64,000 nucleotides of DNA, from the NCBI RefSeq assembly GCF_003725335.1, contig NZ_QIBY01000008.1, forward strand, positions 28,007 through 92,006, read 5' to 3'. Shown one piece after another: positions 48,704-57,869 of this stretch (position 1 is the first letter of the stretch; every line of letters starts with the position of its first letter). A model generated the notes under the pieces. The model did not search any database and was not told the DNA's origin. It saw only the letters and a list, made by a program, of their open reading frames with translations. Source of the stretch: Parvibacter caecicola. Lineage in GTDB: Bacteria > Actinomycetota > Coriobacteriia > Coriobacteriales > Eggerthellaceae. The translations under genes and the position numbers were made by a program.

Positions 48704-49225
48704 ATGAAAACCATTGGCTTCATATCCGACACCCACGGCACGCTGGATCCGGCCGCCTACGCGGCGCTGGCCGACAGCGACGTGATCATCCACGCCGGCG
48801 ACATCGGCCGCCCCTCGGTGCTCACCGAGCTGCGCTGCCTGGCCCCCACCATCGCGGTGCTGGGCAACAACGACTTCCCCGAATACGGCAGCGACGTGGA
48901 CCACTTCGCCATACCGGAAATCGAAGGGGTGCGCTTCCTGGTGGGCCACGAGCCCATCTACGTCACGCCACGCGCCTTCCCTCAGCGGTTGAAGCCGGGG
49001 GACCCCATCCCCGATGTGATCGTGCACGGCCACGTGCATTACCCACGGCTTGAGTGGGGCTCGTCGGTGCGGCCGGCGAAACTGCTGCTGTGCCCCGGCG
49101 CCGTGCTGCGCCCCCGTAACGGCAGCGTGCGCACCATCGCGAAAATGCAGGTGGAGGACGGCCGCATCCTGCGCGCCTGGGTGGAAGACCTCCGCGGCAA
49201 CCAGTTGATGACCTTTCCTGCATAG
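48704..49225 (+). CDS. YfcE/MJ0936-type metallophosphodiesterase
   Basis: A 173-residue calcineurin-like phosphoesterase with the full metal-site series: GFISDTHG, IIHAGDIGRPS, VLGNNDFPEY, FLVGHEP and VIVHGHVHYPR. Single-domain enzymes of this size hydrolyse phosphodiesters; the physiological substrate is unknown. The start MKTIGFISDTHG is usual for the family; an ATG 9 nt upstream is possible. It is convergent with the aminopeptidase. Confidence 0.85.
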   Translation: MKTIGFISDTHGTLDPAAYAALADSDVIIHAGDIGRPSVLTELRCLAPTIAVLGNNDFPEYGSDVDHFAIPEIEGVRFLVGHEPIYVTPRAFPQRLKPGDPIPDVIVHGHVHYPRLEWGSSVRPAKLLLCPGAVLRPRNGSVRTIAKMQVEDGRILRAWVEDLRGNQLMTFPA

Positions 49226-49268
49226 CAGGGCGCGTCGGAGGCGTCCCCGAGTTCCATTTGCAGCTTTA

Positions 49269-49289
49269 GGCAGAGACAGAATCTCTGCC
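49269..49289. terminator. Hairpin between convergent genes
   Basis: GGCAGAGA-cagaa-TCTCTGCC in the 121-bp gap between phosphodiesterase and aminopeptidase ends. No strong T-run on either side, so termination is only possible. Confidence 0.4.
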
Positions 49290-49346
49290 CTACGAATTCG
49301 ACCCGAACGCTGACACGCCTTCCACGGACCTCCGGAAATGCGGCGA

Positions 49347-50786
49347 CTACATATGGCGCAGGAAGGCTTCGTAGCCGCGGTAGGCTTCGTACACGTCAAT
49401 CTTGCTAGTGACTTCCCAGGGCGCATGCATCGACAGCACCGCCACGCCGCTGTCGATCACGTCCATACCGTACTCGGCAGGGATGTAGGCGATGGTGCCA
49501 CCGCCGCCGGCGTCCACCTTCCCCAGCTCGGCCGTTTGGAAGAACACGCCGGCATCGTCCATCACCCGGCGCACCCGCGCCACGTACTCGGCGCTGGCGT
49601 CGTTGGAGCCGCTCTTGCCGCGGGCACCGGTGTATTTGTTGAACACCAGGCCGCGCCCCAGGTAGGCGGAATTCTTCGCCTCGAACACGCTGGCATAGGC
49701 GGGGTCGAATCCGGCGGACACGTCGCTGGACAACATGCGCGACGCCTCCAGCCCGCGCCGCAGCAACAGCATGCCGCTCTCGCCCGCCAGCTCCATGATC
49801 TCGGCCATGGTGTTCTCGAAGAAGCGGGAGGTCATGCCGGTGGCCCCCACCGAGCCGATTTCCTCTTTGTCCACCAGCACGCACACCGCCGTGGTATCGG
49901 GCACCACCGGAGAGGCGGCCAACGCCAGCTGCGCCTTTAGCGACGTGAATGCGCATACGCGGTCGTCCTGGCCGTAACCGATGATCATCGAGCGGTCCAG
50001 CCCCAGCTCGCGGGCGGGGCCGGCCGGCACCACTTCCAGCTCGGCCGACAGGAAGTCCTCCTCGCCGATGCCGTACTTCTCTTCCAGCAGCTGCAGGAAA
50101 CGGGTCTTCACCGGGTCTTTCGGGGCCTCCGGCTTGTCCGCCTCGACACCTTCGCCTTCGCCCTCGGCCGCCTCCGCCTGTGCCGGAAAGCTGCCCACCA
50201 GCAAGTCGAGATCTTCCCCTTCCACCACCTTGTCGCCGGTTTTCGCCAGCTGCGCGCGGCCCAGGTGAGGCAGCAGGTCGGTCACGCAGAACACCGGATC
50301 GGTCTCGTCTTCGCCAATCACCACATCCACCACCGTGCCGTCGGTCTTGGCCACCACACCGTGCAGCGCCAGCGGCAGCGCCACCCACTGGTAGTTTTTG
50401 ATGCCGCCGTAGTAATGGGTGTCCAGCAGCGCCAACCCCTGGGCCTCGTAGAGAGGGTTCTGCTTTATGTCCAGCCGCGGCGAGTCGATGTGGGCGCCCA
50501 AGATGTTCAGCCCCTGGGCCATGGGAGCGCGGCCCACGTGCACCAAGATGAGCGCCTTGCCCTTCGCCTGGGCCCACACCTTGTCGCCCGGCTGCAGCGG
50601 CAGTTCTTCGGCAATCGCCCGAGAAAGCGGTTTGTATCCGGCCGCCTCCGCCAGCGCAATGGCTACCTGCGTGCATTCCCGCTCGGTTTTGTTCTCCGAA
50701 ATGAACCGGCGGTACTCTTCCGCCAGCTGCTCCATGGCCGCCAAATCCTCTTGGCTGCGCTCGTTCCAGGCCACTTTCCGCTCCAT
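49347..50786 (-). CDS. M18-family aminopeptidase
   Basis: A 479-residue cytosolic metallo-aminopeptidase. Metal and active-site motifs: LGAHIDSPRLDIK, GYGQDDRV, VDKEEIGSVGATG, SSDVSAGFDP, GKVDAGGGGTIA and LSMHAPWEV. An acidic insert lies at about 205-235 (AEAAEGEGEGVEADKPE). It releases N-terminal amino acids from peptides, which would supply arginine to the deiminase clusters. It is monocistronic. Confidence 0.95.
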   Translation of the reverse strand: MERKVAWNERSQEDLAAMEQLAEEYRRFISENKTERECTQVAIALAEAAGYKPLSRAIAEELPLQPGDKVWAQAKGKALILVHVGRAPMAQGLNILGAHIDSPRLDIKQNPLYEAQGLALLDTHYYGGIKNYQWVALPLALHGVVAKTDGTVVDVVIGEDETDPVFCVTDLLPHLGRAQLAKTGDKVVEGEDLDLLVGSFPAQAEAAEGEGEGVEADKPEAPKDPVKTRFLQLLEEKYGIGEEDFLSAELEVVPAGPARELGLDRSMIIGYGQDDRVCAFTSLKAQLALAASPVVPDTTAVCVLVDKEEIGSVGATGMTSRFFENTMAEIMELAGESGMLLLRRGLEASRMLSSDVSAGFDPAYASVFEAKNSAYLGRGLVFNKYTGARGKSGSNDASAEYVARVRRVMDDAGVFFQTAELGKVDAGGGGTIAYIPAEYGMDVIDSGVAVLSMHAPWEVTSKIDVYEAYRGYEAFLRHM

Positions 50787-51028
50787 ACTGCAACTCCTTT
50801 GTATTTCCCGAAGAGATAAGCAAACGTTCGCGAAACGCTTGCCGCGCCTTCGGCAACCAACCGTTGAACCTCACCATAATAGCGCTTGAAAAGTCCCCTA
50901 GGCCGGATGATTGGGGCCAGCCGCAAAAGCGTCAACCGCGCCGCCGTCCTGTGCCACTGCGGCACCGGGCAGTTGTCGCAACTTTTTGAATTAGCGCGCG
51001 CCCTTGTTCCCATCCCCCGCGAGACTTC

Positions 51029-51034
51029 TATAAT
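51029..51034 (+). promoter_or_regulatory. -10 hexamer upstream of rubrerythrin
   Basis: TATAAT, 53 nt upstream of the rubrerythrin ATG, with a possible TTGTTC -35 at 51004-51009 (19-bp spacing). Confidence 0.5.
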
Positions 51035-51086
51035 GGTTACCCCAATGCGGCAATCAGCCGCGCATGCGAAGTAAGGAGAAACGCAA

Positions 51087-51710
51087 ATGTCCATTCAGGG
51101 AATGAAGGTTCGCGCCGTTGTGCCCACCGCTGACAACAGCACCAATTTCAATATCGCCCACGAGAGCGAGACCGTCGTTGGCACCACTCTCGATAACCTG
51201 AAGGCCGCCGTGACCGGCGAAACCGGCGCTTCCGCCAAGTACAAGGCGTTCGCCAAGATCGCCCGCGAGGCCGGCTACGACCAGATCGCCCGCCAGTTCG
51301 AGGCCACTTCCGAGGCCGAGCAGATTCACATCGCCATGGAAACCAAGCTGATCCAGAAGGTGGAGCCCGACTTCGTGCGCCCCGAGGCCCCCGAGATGAG
51401 CGGCGTGGAAACCGACCTCAACCTCATCGCCGGCGCCCTGGGCGAAATGTACGAGACCTCCGACATGTACCCCGCCTTCATCGCCAAGGCCATTGAAGAG
51501 GGCGAGACCGAAGCCGTGCAAGCGTTCACCCGCGCCAAGCTGGCCGAGGCGGTGCACGCCGAGCTGTACCTGGACGCCTACAACAACATCGACGCCCCCG
51601 ACGACCAGGCTTACTACCTGTGCCCCGTGTGCGGCTACATCCACAAGGGCGACGATTTCGAGAAGTGCCCCATCTGCTTCGCCCAGAAGAGCGCCTTCAA
51701 GAAGTTCTAA
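51087..51710 (+). CDS. Rubrerythrin
   Basis: A 207-residue peroxide-reducing protein of anaerobes. A four-helix di-iron domain has the Glu/His ligands in GETGASAKYKAF, EATSEAEQIHI, LGEMYETSDMYPAF and LAEAVHAELY. A C-terminal rubredoxin-like Fe(SCys)4 knot has YLCPVCGYIHKG and KCPICFAQKS. It detoxifies hydrogen peroxide with NAD(P)H-derived electrons. AAGGAG lies before the ATG and an intrinsic terminator follows, so it is a single-gene unit. Confidence 0.95.
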   Translation: MSIQGMKVRAVVPTADNSTNFNIAHESETVVGTTLDNLKAAVTGETGASAKYKAFAKIAREAGYDQIARQFEATSEAEQIHIAMETKLIQKVEPDFVRPEAPEMSGVETDLNLIAGALGEMYETSDMYPAFIAKAIEEGETEAVQAFTRAKLAEAVHAELYLDAYNNIDAPDDQAYYLCPVCGYIHKGDDFEKCPICFAQKSAFKKF

Positions 51711-51734
51711 GCTTCTCGCGCATAACGCACTCGC

Positions 51735-51771
51735 AAGCCCCCTGCGCCCTCACGGCCCAGGGGGCTTTTTT
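51735..51771 (+). terminator. Rubrerythrin terminator
   Basis: AAGCCCCCTG / CAGGGGGCTT (51735-51744, 51758-51767) followed by TTTTTT, 25 nt after the rubrerythrin stop. Confidence 0.9.
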
Positions 51772-51891
51772 ACGAAACGTCAACCGAACGCTCATAGCGG
51801 GGTGACTGCGGGGGCCTGTTCTCTATTGTTTCTCCCAGAGCCCCTATATTACGTGCCAGAGAAACATCTTCCTTTCCCTTTTCTCTCTCCT

Positions 51892-51955
51892 GGATGTTGT
51901 ATTCCCGGCAACATCCACCCAACCCGAAGGCGGCTCCCCAGGCCGCCTTTCCTTT
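51892..51955 (+). ncRNA. Structured leader or small RNA ending in a terminator, upstream of NUDIX gene
   Basis: Stem GGATGTTG / CAACATCC (51892-51899, 51909-51916, 9-nt loop) is followed after 10 nt by AAGGCGG / CCGCCTT (51927-51933, 51943-51949) and TTTCCTTTT, an intrinsic terminator. It sits 79 nt ahead of the NUDIX gene, with no open frame before it. It could be a small RNA or a leader that attenuates the NUDIX gene. No known riboswitch class was recognised. Confidence 0.5.
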
Positions 51956-52033
51956 TATGGGCACAGGTCAGGAAGGCGGGAATGGGACGAAGGCAGGAGG
52001 CTGGCAACAACGCATACGGGAGGAGGACCCGCT

Positions 52034-52720
52034 ATGACCCAAGAAAACGAAACTCGAAAGCACCCCAAATTGGTGGCCATCCAGCAAGTGAGCGAAGGCT
52101 GGATCAACAAGTACGTGCTCACGTACGAGAAGGACAACGGCGAGACCTTCACCTATGAAAGCGTGTCCCGCAAGAACCTAGAAGACTACACCGAGCAGCT
52201 GGAGCGCAACGCCGCCGGGCTGCCGCCGAAGCCGGATGCGGTGTGCATCTACCCCATTTTGCCCAACGACAGCATTCTGCTCATCCGCGAGTTCCGCTAT
52301 CCGCTGAACGCCTGGTGCGTGGCGCTGCCGGCCGGCCTCATCGACGAGGGCGAGTCGCTGGAAGAAACCATCAACCGCGAGCTGATGGAGGAAACCGGGT
52401 GTCGCCTGCGCACCGACCTGGAAGGCCCCGCCTACCAGCTGCTGCCCCAAAGCGGCTTCTCCTCCACCGGCATGGGAGAAGAGAATGTGCAGGTGGCCAT
52501 CGCTTACGTGGAGAAGGCGGGAGAGCCGCAACTGGGCGAGAACGAGCTGATTGAAACCTTCGAGCTTTCCCGCGATGAGATTGGGAGGTTCCTGGACACC
52601 AACACCTCCCCCATCGGCACCCGCTGCCAGCTGCTGCTGGAAGCCTCGCGCCGGCTGCAGGTGCTGCGCAAGCGGCTGGCCCTGGCTCAAAACCCCCTCA
52701 CCAAAAACGACTTCGCGTAA
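52034..52720 (+). CDS. NUDIX hydrolase, ADP-ribose pyrophosphatase-like
   Basis: A 228-residue hydrolase of nucleoside diphosphate-linked substrates. The Nudix box is GLIDEGESLEETINRELMEE (then TG), preceded by LLIREFRYPLNAWCVALPA, which is the ADP-ribose pyrophosphatase type. The SGFSSTGMGEENVQVAIAYV stretch supports this. It is preceded by GGAGGA and by a structured RNA. Exact substrate is uncertain. Confidence 0.85.
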   Translation: MTQENETRKHPKLVAIQQVSEGWINKYVLTYEKDNGETFTYESVSRKNLEDYTEQLERNAAGLPPKPDAVCIYPILPNDSILLIREFRYPLNAWCVALPAGLIDEGESLEETINRELMEETGCRLRTDLEGPAYQLLPQSGFSSTGMGEENVQVAIAYVEKAGEPQLGENELIETFELSRDEIGRFLDTNTSPIGTRCQLLLEASRRLQVLRKRLALAQNPLTKNDFA

Positions 52721-52768
52721 GGCGTGGGGCCGACGGGAGCTGTCAGGGAACGGGGATAATGCCATATT

Positions 52769-52863
52769 CGTGTCAGGGGGACGTTCACTTTTGAAACACG
52801 AAGAAGCACTGCCGGACATGACAGCCAATATCGTGCGTCAAAAGCGAACGTCCCCCTGACACG
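52769..52863. repeat. REP/MITE-like inverted repeat, copy 3
   Basis: Arms 52769-52800 and 52832-52863, imperfect at a few positions, carrying ACGTTCACTTTTGA and its variant. A conserved left flank (GTCAGGGAACGGGG) matches the flank of copy 1. It lies between the convergent NUDIX and regulator genes. Confidence 0.85.
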
Positions 52864-52870
52864 CCCTAAC

Positions 52871-53536
52871 CTAATCGGGGGTCACATCGTGGCCCGCCTG
52901 AAACCACACCACCGTTCCCAGGATGCGCACTCGGCGCTTATCCAGCACAAGGTCGGGCTGTGGCGCTTTTAATCCCAGCGTTGAAAGCACCACGGTATTG
53001 TTTCCAGCTTGGAAGCGGCGAATCACGGTAATCGAGTCGTCCACGATGGCCACCACCGTACAGCCATTGTAGGGGCGCATCCGCTGATCCGCCAACAACA
53101 GACAGCCCTGCGGGTACACCTTTGCCAGATCCACCGAATCCAGCCTAACGAAAAATGAGGCCGGGTGACGTTGTGCCACATCCGCCGGCGCCATAGCTTG
53201 GGCCAGATAGCGCAACATGGTGCCCGAAGCCGACCTGTCCACCTTGTAGGCGGGAAAAACGCCTTCGCCCTGGGCCGCCTTCCCCTCCGCTCTGGAAGCG
53301 CCATCGGCCACCGGAAGCTTCACGTCCTGCCTTGTAGGGACCACCTCTCCCAACAGGTGCTCCACTGGTACCCCGAACACCGTTCGTATCTTCTCGATAT
53401 TGTTGCGGCGAATGAAGCTCCGGCCGCTCTCCCATCGGGAAACCGTTTCCTTGGTCACATCCATCCTTTGGGCAAACTCCGCTTGGGAAAGTCCGAGGTT
53501 TTTGCGCAGGTGGCGGATGTTCTCACCTATATCCAT
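52871..53536 (-). CDS. XRE regulator with S24-like C-terminal domain, cluster 2
   Basis: A 221-residue protein. The N-terminal XRE HTH is LGLSQAEFAQRMDVTKETVS (about 15-36). The C-terminal LexA-like domain keeps Ser (FFVRLDSVDLAKV) but has Arg where the Lys should be (SITVIRRFQ) and no Ala-Gly cleavage site, so it is probably a ligand-sensing rather than self-cleaving repressor. It follows the third deiminase paralogue by 10 nt, and its target may be the direct repeats at 54880-54919. Confidence 0.75.
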   Translation of the reverse strand: MDIGENIRHLRKNLGLSQAEFAQRMDVTKETVSRWESGRSFIRRNNIEKIRTVFGVPVEHLLGEVVPTRQDVKLPVADGASRAEGKAAQGEGVFPAYKVDRSASGTMLRYLAQAMAPADVAQRHPASFFVRLDSVDLAKVYPQGCLLLADQRMRPYNGCTVVAIVDDSITVIRRFQAGNNTVVLSTLGLKAPQPDLVLDKRRVRILGTVVWFQAGHDVTPD

Positions 53537-53546
53537 GGTGCGCGCC

Positions 53547-54800
53547 CTACAGCTTTTCCCGCCAAAGCGGCAAGCACAGACTGCTCGGACCGCCAAATCC
53601 AGCCGTAAGCTCTTGAATGGAAACCGGGTGCAGCGTCATGCCCACCTTATCCAGGGCGTCATTGGTCCAAACGTTCTCCTTGCATACGCAGAGGTTGCCG
53701 GGGGATAAGCACAGCGTGCCCAACGATCCATTTTCGTATTCGCGCTGCATCTGCCCAATGGAGGCGTTGCCAAACTCCACCACGCGCACCCCCACCTCTT
53801 TCACCATAAGCCCCAGAATGGTGCTGATGTTAGAGGTGAGCAGCTCTACCCGCACATCGCCCTGGGCATAACCGCGACGGACCCGGTAAACCGAGGCGTT
53901 CTCCTGCAGCAACGGATCCACCAGAAACTTGTCGTAGTCGATGCGCGAGAGGTATGCGTCAAGGTGCACGCGGTTGCCCTCTTGCGGAACAGTGAACACG
54001 AATACGTCATCCACCTGAGAGCCGCGTCCTCCCCACAGAAGCCGCTGGCACAGCACGTCTATTGCCGTCGCTTCTGTACGCGACGACATGCCCAGCGCCA
54101 CCGTGCGGGCGTCGATGTTCACCACATCGCCCCCCTCTAGGTAAAACGACCCGCCATGGTCGTACCACTGGGGCACCCCCGAAAATAACGGGTGGTAGCG
54201 CTTTATGATCTCATACAGCACCACCTCTCTGCCCCGGAATGGCCAGTACATGCGATTTAAGGTAACACCCTCCCCCACCACATTCATGGGATCACGCACG
54301 AAAAACGCCGTGTTCAGCGGCCCCAATAGGAAGCCTTCCGAGTCAAAGTTGTTCCCCGTGAGAAACGCCAGGGGAAAGGCGCTGCGCTCGTCTAAAGTCG
54401 TCTCTTCATAGCGTATGCCGCTGAAAAGCCGCCGCACTAAATCGCCGTTAGACGAGGCTGCCACCAGCACGACACGAGCCGCCTCCTGCAAGTCGTTGCC
54501 CCGTATGCTTGCATCCCGCAAGAAACTTGAAATGAGGTCTTCCCGGGCCAACGGCGAAGCGTCTAGCGCCTCCACCAAGAGATCCGTCAGCTCAAACACC
54601 TCCACCGCCTGGCTCCGAAGCACCTGGTTAAATTCGGAAAACTCCTTCTCGGCCTCTTCCAAATTGAAGGAAGACATGCCGGGGCGCAGGGGGAACACCT
54701 GCAGAAAGTCGCCGTGGGGGTAGCGCTGCGTTTCAACCCCCGGGCGGTGCACGATAACCTGCCTGATTTTCCCTATTTCGCTGTTCACATCTACGGTCAC
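53547..54800 (-). CDS. Third arginine-deiminase-family paralogue, cluster 2
   Basis: A 417-residue protein of the deiminase fold. Catalytic positions are kept: Asp in FFVRDPMN, Glu in LEGGDVVN, His-x-Asp in VHLDAYLS and Cys in GGPSSLCLPLW, although the usual RCMSMP is replaced. GTG 54800 has AAGGAG. It is divergent from the arcDABC genes and co-transcribed with the XRE regulator. It may be a deiminase of altered specificity or a sensor paralogue. Confidence 0.75.
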   Translation of the reverse strand: MTVDVNSEIGKIRQVIVHRPGVETQRYPHGDFLQVFPLRPGMSSFNLEEAEKEFSEFNQVLRSQAVEVFELTDLLVEALDASPLAREDLISSFLRDASIRGNDLQEAARVVLVAASSNGDLVRRLFSGIRYEETTLDERSAFPLAFLTGNNFDSEGFLLGPLNTAFFVRDPMNVVGEGVTLNRMYWPFRGREVVLYEIIKRYHPLFSGVPQWYDHGGSFYLEGGDVVNIDARTVALGMSSRTEATAIDVLCQRLLWGGRGSQVDDVFVFTVPQEGNRVHLDAYLSRIDYDKFLVDPLLQENASVYRVRRGYAQGDVRVELLTSNISTILGLMVKEVGVRVVEFGNASIGQMQREYENGSLGTLCLSPGNLCVCKENVWTNDALDKVGMTLHPVSIQELTAGFGGPSSLCLPLWREKL

Positions 54801-54879
54801 AGAAAACTCCTTCTTCACTTTGCTTGGAAAGCAGCATACGTAACGGAAGCCAACGAGAAAAGTCGCTTTTTCGCGCAAT

Positions 54880-54919
54880 AGACATTAAATATCGTCATGG
54901 TTTGCGATGAGACATTAAA
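54880..54919. promoter_or_regulatory. Direct repeats in the cluster 2 divergent promoter region
   Basis: AGACATTAAA occurs at 54880-54889 and 54910-54919, exactly 30 bp apart (about three helical turns), each preceded by a GCG(C/A)AT-like stretch. They lie between the divergent deiminase paralogue and the transporter gene, and are likely regulator sites. Confidence 0.6.
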
Positions 54920-55053
54920 AGTCACCGAATAATCCGCTGGCTAGCGGGCCCTCTCCCCCTGAAAACGCCTTCAGCTCCCCGCCTTGAAAGCTTGGAATCA
55001 TTTTCCTCAGGAAAAGCCCCGCCGGGGCGAAGACCAAGAGAGAGGAGTGGGAA

Positions 55054-56484
55054 ATGGCAGAAGCAGCCAAGAAAAAGATCCAGATCCCCCATACCTACAC
55101 GATCATCTTCCTGTTGATGATCGTGGTGGCAATCTTGACCTGGATCGTACCGTCTGGCGCCTTCGAGACCGCTGAGGTGAACGGCCGCGAAGTAACGGTT
55201 GCCGGCACGTACCAGGAAGTGGACAAGGTTTCGGTGGATCCTGAAACCGGGAAGGAAATCGACCTGCGCCAGGGTTTCGACGCCCTGCTTGAAGCGCCGG
55301 TCAACGGCATTGTGGCGGCCGCAGAGGTAGTGGCGTTCGTGTTCGTGGTGGGCGGCGCCTTCCAAATCATCACCGCTACCGGCGCCATCGATGCCGGCAT
55401 GCGCCGCGTAGTGAGGCGCTTCAAGAAGAAGGACATTATCGTGATTCCCATCGCGATGCTGCTGTTCGCCTTGGGCGGCTCAACGTTCGGCATGGCAGAA
55501 GAGACACTGCCCTTCTTCGCCATATTCTTGCCCATCATGATATCGATGGGCTTCGACTCCATAACGGCATTCATGATTGTATTCATTGGCGCGAAAGCCG
55601 GCTACATCGCCTCGACGGTGAACCCCTTCAGCGTGCTGGTGTCGCAGGGCATCTTGGGCATCACGGGCAATCCCCAACTGTGGCTGCGTCTCATCATGTT
55701 CGTGGTGATTGTGGGCATGTCCATTGCGTGGGTGATGCTGTACGCCCGCAAAGTGCGGAAAAATCCGGAGAAATCGCTTACCTACAAAGACGACCTGGCC
55801 AAGCGCGCTGAACTTGAGAAGGTGGCCGACGACACCCCCTTCACCGCTCGCCAGAAATGGATCCTGCTGGTATTTTTGGCTGGCATGGTGCTTCTGGTGT
55901 GGGGCCTGGTCACCCAGGGTTGGTACATGGCCGAAGTGTCCGCCATCTTCATGGGCATGGGCCTCATCTCCGGCATCATTGCCGGCTTCTCCCAGGGCAA
56001 AATCGCACAAGAATTTGTTGTGGGCCTGAAGGACTTTGCGTTCTCTGCCATCGTCATCGGCCTTGCCCGCGGCGTGCTGGTCATCGCCACCAACGGCATG
56101 ATTATCGACACCATCCTAAACGCGCTGGCCAACGGACTGGCGGGCGTGGCGCCGGCAGTGTATTCCTCCATCCTGTACATAGTGGAGAACTTGCTCACCA
56201 TCCTGGTGCCCAGCTCTTCGGGCCTGGCGGCCCTCACGATGCCCATCTTCGGCCCCCTCACCGAGCTGATGGGGCTGAACCCCGAGGGCGCCGTTACCGC
56301 CGTGTGCCTAGCGGAACCCATGATGACCATCATCGCCCCCACCAGCGCCATCTTGGTGGCCGGCCTGGCCGTGTGCAAAGTGAGCCTGGGGCAGTGGTGG
56401 AAAACCTGCTGGAAGTGGTGGCTGCTCATGAGTGCGGTGTGCATGGTGTTCTGCGCCATATCCGCCACCATTCCCCTTCCCTAA
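55054..56484 (+). CDS. YfcC-family transporter (probable arginine/ornithine antiporter)
   Basis: A 476-residue membrane protein with 11-12 spans. The N-terminal IPHTYTIIFLLMIVVAILTW (then IVPSGAF) is diagnostic for the YfcC/ArcD-like family, as are ALGGSTFGMAEETLPF and TVNPFSVLVSQGILG. First gene of an operon continuing with arcA, arcB and arcC, so it most likely exchanges arginine for ornithine. GAGGAGTG precedes the ATG. Confidence 0.85.
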   Translation: MAEAAKKKIQIPHTYTIIFLLMIVVAILTWIVPSGAFETAEVNGREVTVAGTYQEVDKVSVDPETGKEIDLRQGFDALLEAPVNGIVAAAEVVAFVFVVGGAFQIITATGAIDAGMRRVVRRFKKKDIIVIPIAMLLFALGGSTFGMAEETLPFFAIFLPIMISMGFDSITAFMIVFIGAKAGYIASTVNPFSVLVSQGILGITGNPQLWLRLIMFVVIVGMSIAWVMLYARKVRKNPEKSLTYKDDLAKRAELEKVADDTPFTARQKWILLVFLAGMVLLVWGLVTQGWYMAEVSAIFMGMGLISGIIAGFSQGKIAQEFVVGLKDFAFSAIVIGLARGVLVIATNGMIIDTILNALANGLAGVAPAVYSSILYIVENLLTILVPSSSGLAALTMPIFGPLTELMGLNPEGAVTAVCLAEPMMTIIAPTSAILVAGLAVCKVSLGQWWKTCWKWWLLMSAVCMVFCAISATIPLP

Positions 56485-56539
56485 CTAACTGGAATTTGAA
56501 AAACTTGCCAAGCAAACGAGAGAACCTAAGGAGATGAAC

Positions 56540-57787
56540 ATGGCAAAGAAACCGATCGACGTTACCAGCGAAATCGGTCAACTGCAGCGCGTTGTGCTGC
56601 ACAAACCGGGCCAGGAACTCGTGGGCATGAAGGCCGACGAGTTCGAGAAGTGCTGGATTCACGATGCGTTTTATCTGGATTATGCTCAGATGGAGCATGA
56701 CGCCTTCGCCAAAATACTGCGCGATGAGGGCGCCGAGGTACTGTACATGGAAGACCTGCTGGCGGAAACCCTTGACCAGCATCCGGAAGCCAAAAAAGCG
56801 TTTTTGGATGAGTACACGAGCCAGCTGGTCATGACCGATCCGGAGCTTTTGCCGCTGGTGCGGGCCAAGCTGGAAAGCATCGAGGACAACGCTGCTTTTG
56901 TGCAGAAAGCCCTCTTGGGCATGCGCCTTCACGAACTGGAACTGGCCAATGGGCCAAAGACCCTCGCGCGGCTGGACGGCGACGGCCTGGCACCGGACGA
57001 TCTGGTGGTATACCCCATGCCCTCGTCTTACTTCAGCCGCGACCCCATCGCCTCCATTTCCAACGGCGTTTCGCTGCACCGGATGTACTACAACCAGCGC
57101 AGCCGCGAGGTGCCCTTCTACAAAACCTTCCTCACCTATCACGACGACTTCGCCGGCACCCCCTTCTGGTACGACAGCCAGGACAAAGCCCACATCGAGG
57201 GCGGCGACGTGCTGAACATTAACAAAACCACGTTGGCCATCGGGCTTTCCCAGCGCACCGAGGCGGCGGCCATCGACAAGCTGGCGAAAAACCTGTTCTG
57301 GGGCCCGGTTCCCTCCACCATCGAAACGGTGTACGCCATCAAGATTCCCTGGGGCTACGAAACCATGCACCTGGACACTGTGTGCACCCAAATCGACTAC
57401 GACAAGTTCACCGTGTACCCAGGCATGTACGACGAGCTGAAGGCCTACCGCCTGCGCAAGGGCGACAACCCTGGCGAGGTGATTGTGGACGAGCTGGTTT
57501 CCGATCTGAAGCACATCTTAGAAATGGCCACTGGCCTAGATGAAGTGACGCTTTTGGAATGCGGCGGAGGCGACCCTGTGGAGGCCTCCCGCGAGCAGTG
57601 GAACGACGGCTCCAACACGCTTGCCATCGCCCCCGGCAAAGTTTGCGTGTACGAACGCAACGTGGTTACCAACCGCCTTCTGGAGCAGGCGGGCATCCAG
57701 CTTTGCGTCATGCCTTCCGAGGAGCTGTCCCGCGGCCGTGGCGGCCCACGCTGCATGTCCATGCCCTTCGCCCGCGCTGCAATCTAG
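56540..57787 (+). CDS. arcA: Arginine deiminase, canonical
   Basis: A 415-residue enzyme converting L-arginine to L-citrulline and ammonia. Canonical motifs: YFSRDPIASIS, HIEGGDVLNIN, SQRTEAAAI, MHLDTVCTQIDYDKF, REQWNDGSNTLAIAPG and RGRGGPRCMSMPFA with the nucleophilic Cys. ATG 56540 is used, as the ATG at 56534 directly abuts AAGGAG. It is the first enzyme of the classical pathway here. Confidence 0.97.
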   Translation: MAKKPIDVTSEIGQLQRVVLHKPGQELVGMKADEFEKCWIHDAFYLDYAQMEHDAFAKILRDEGAEVLYMEDLLAETLDQHPEAKKAFLDEYTSQLVMTDPELLPLVRAKLESIEDNAAFVQKALLGMRLHELELANGPKTLARLDGDGLAPDDLVVYPMPSSYFSRDPIASISNGVSLHRMYYNQRSREVPFYKTFLTYHDDFAGTPFWYDSQDKAHIEGGDVLNINKTTLAIGLSQRTEAAAIDKLAKNLFWGPVPSTIETVYAIKIPWGYETMHLDTVCTQIDYDKFTVYPGMYDELKAYRLRKGDNPGEVIVDELVSDLKHILEMATGLDEVTLLECGGGDPVEASREQWNDGSNTLAIAPGKVCVYERNVVTNRLLEQAGIQLCVMPSEELSRGRGGPRCMSMPFARAAI

Positions 57788-57869
57788 CCCCCCGCTTCGG
57801 GCCGCCGGCGCACCAGCCGGCGGCCCCTTCCTCCCCGCAATCATCACCTTCAACGAAAGGACGGCCACT

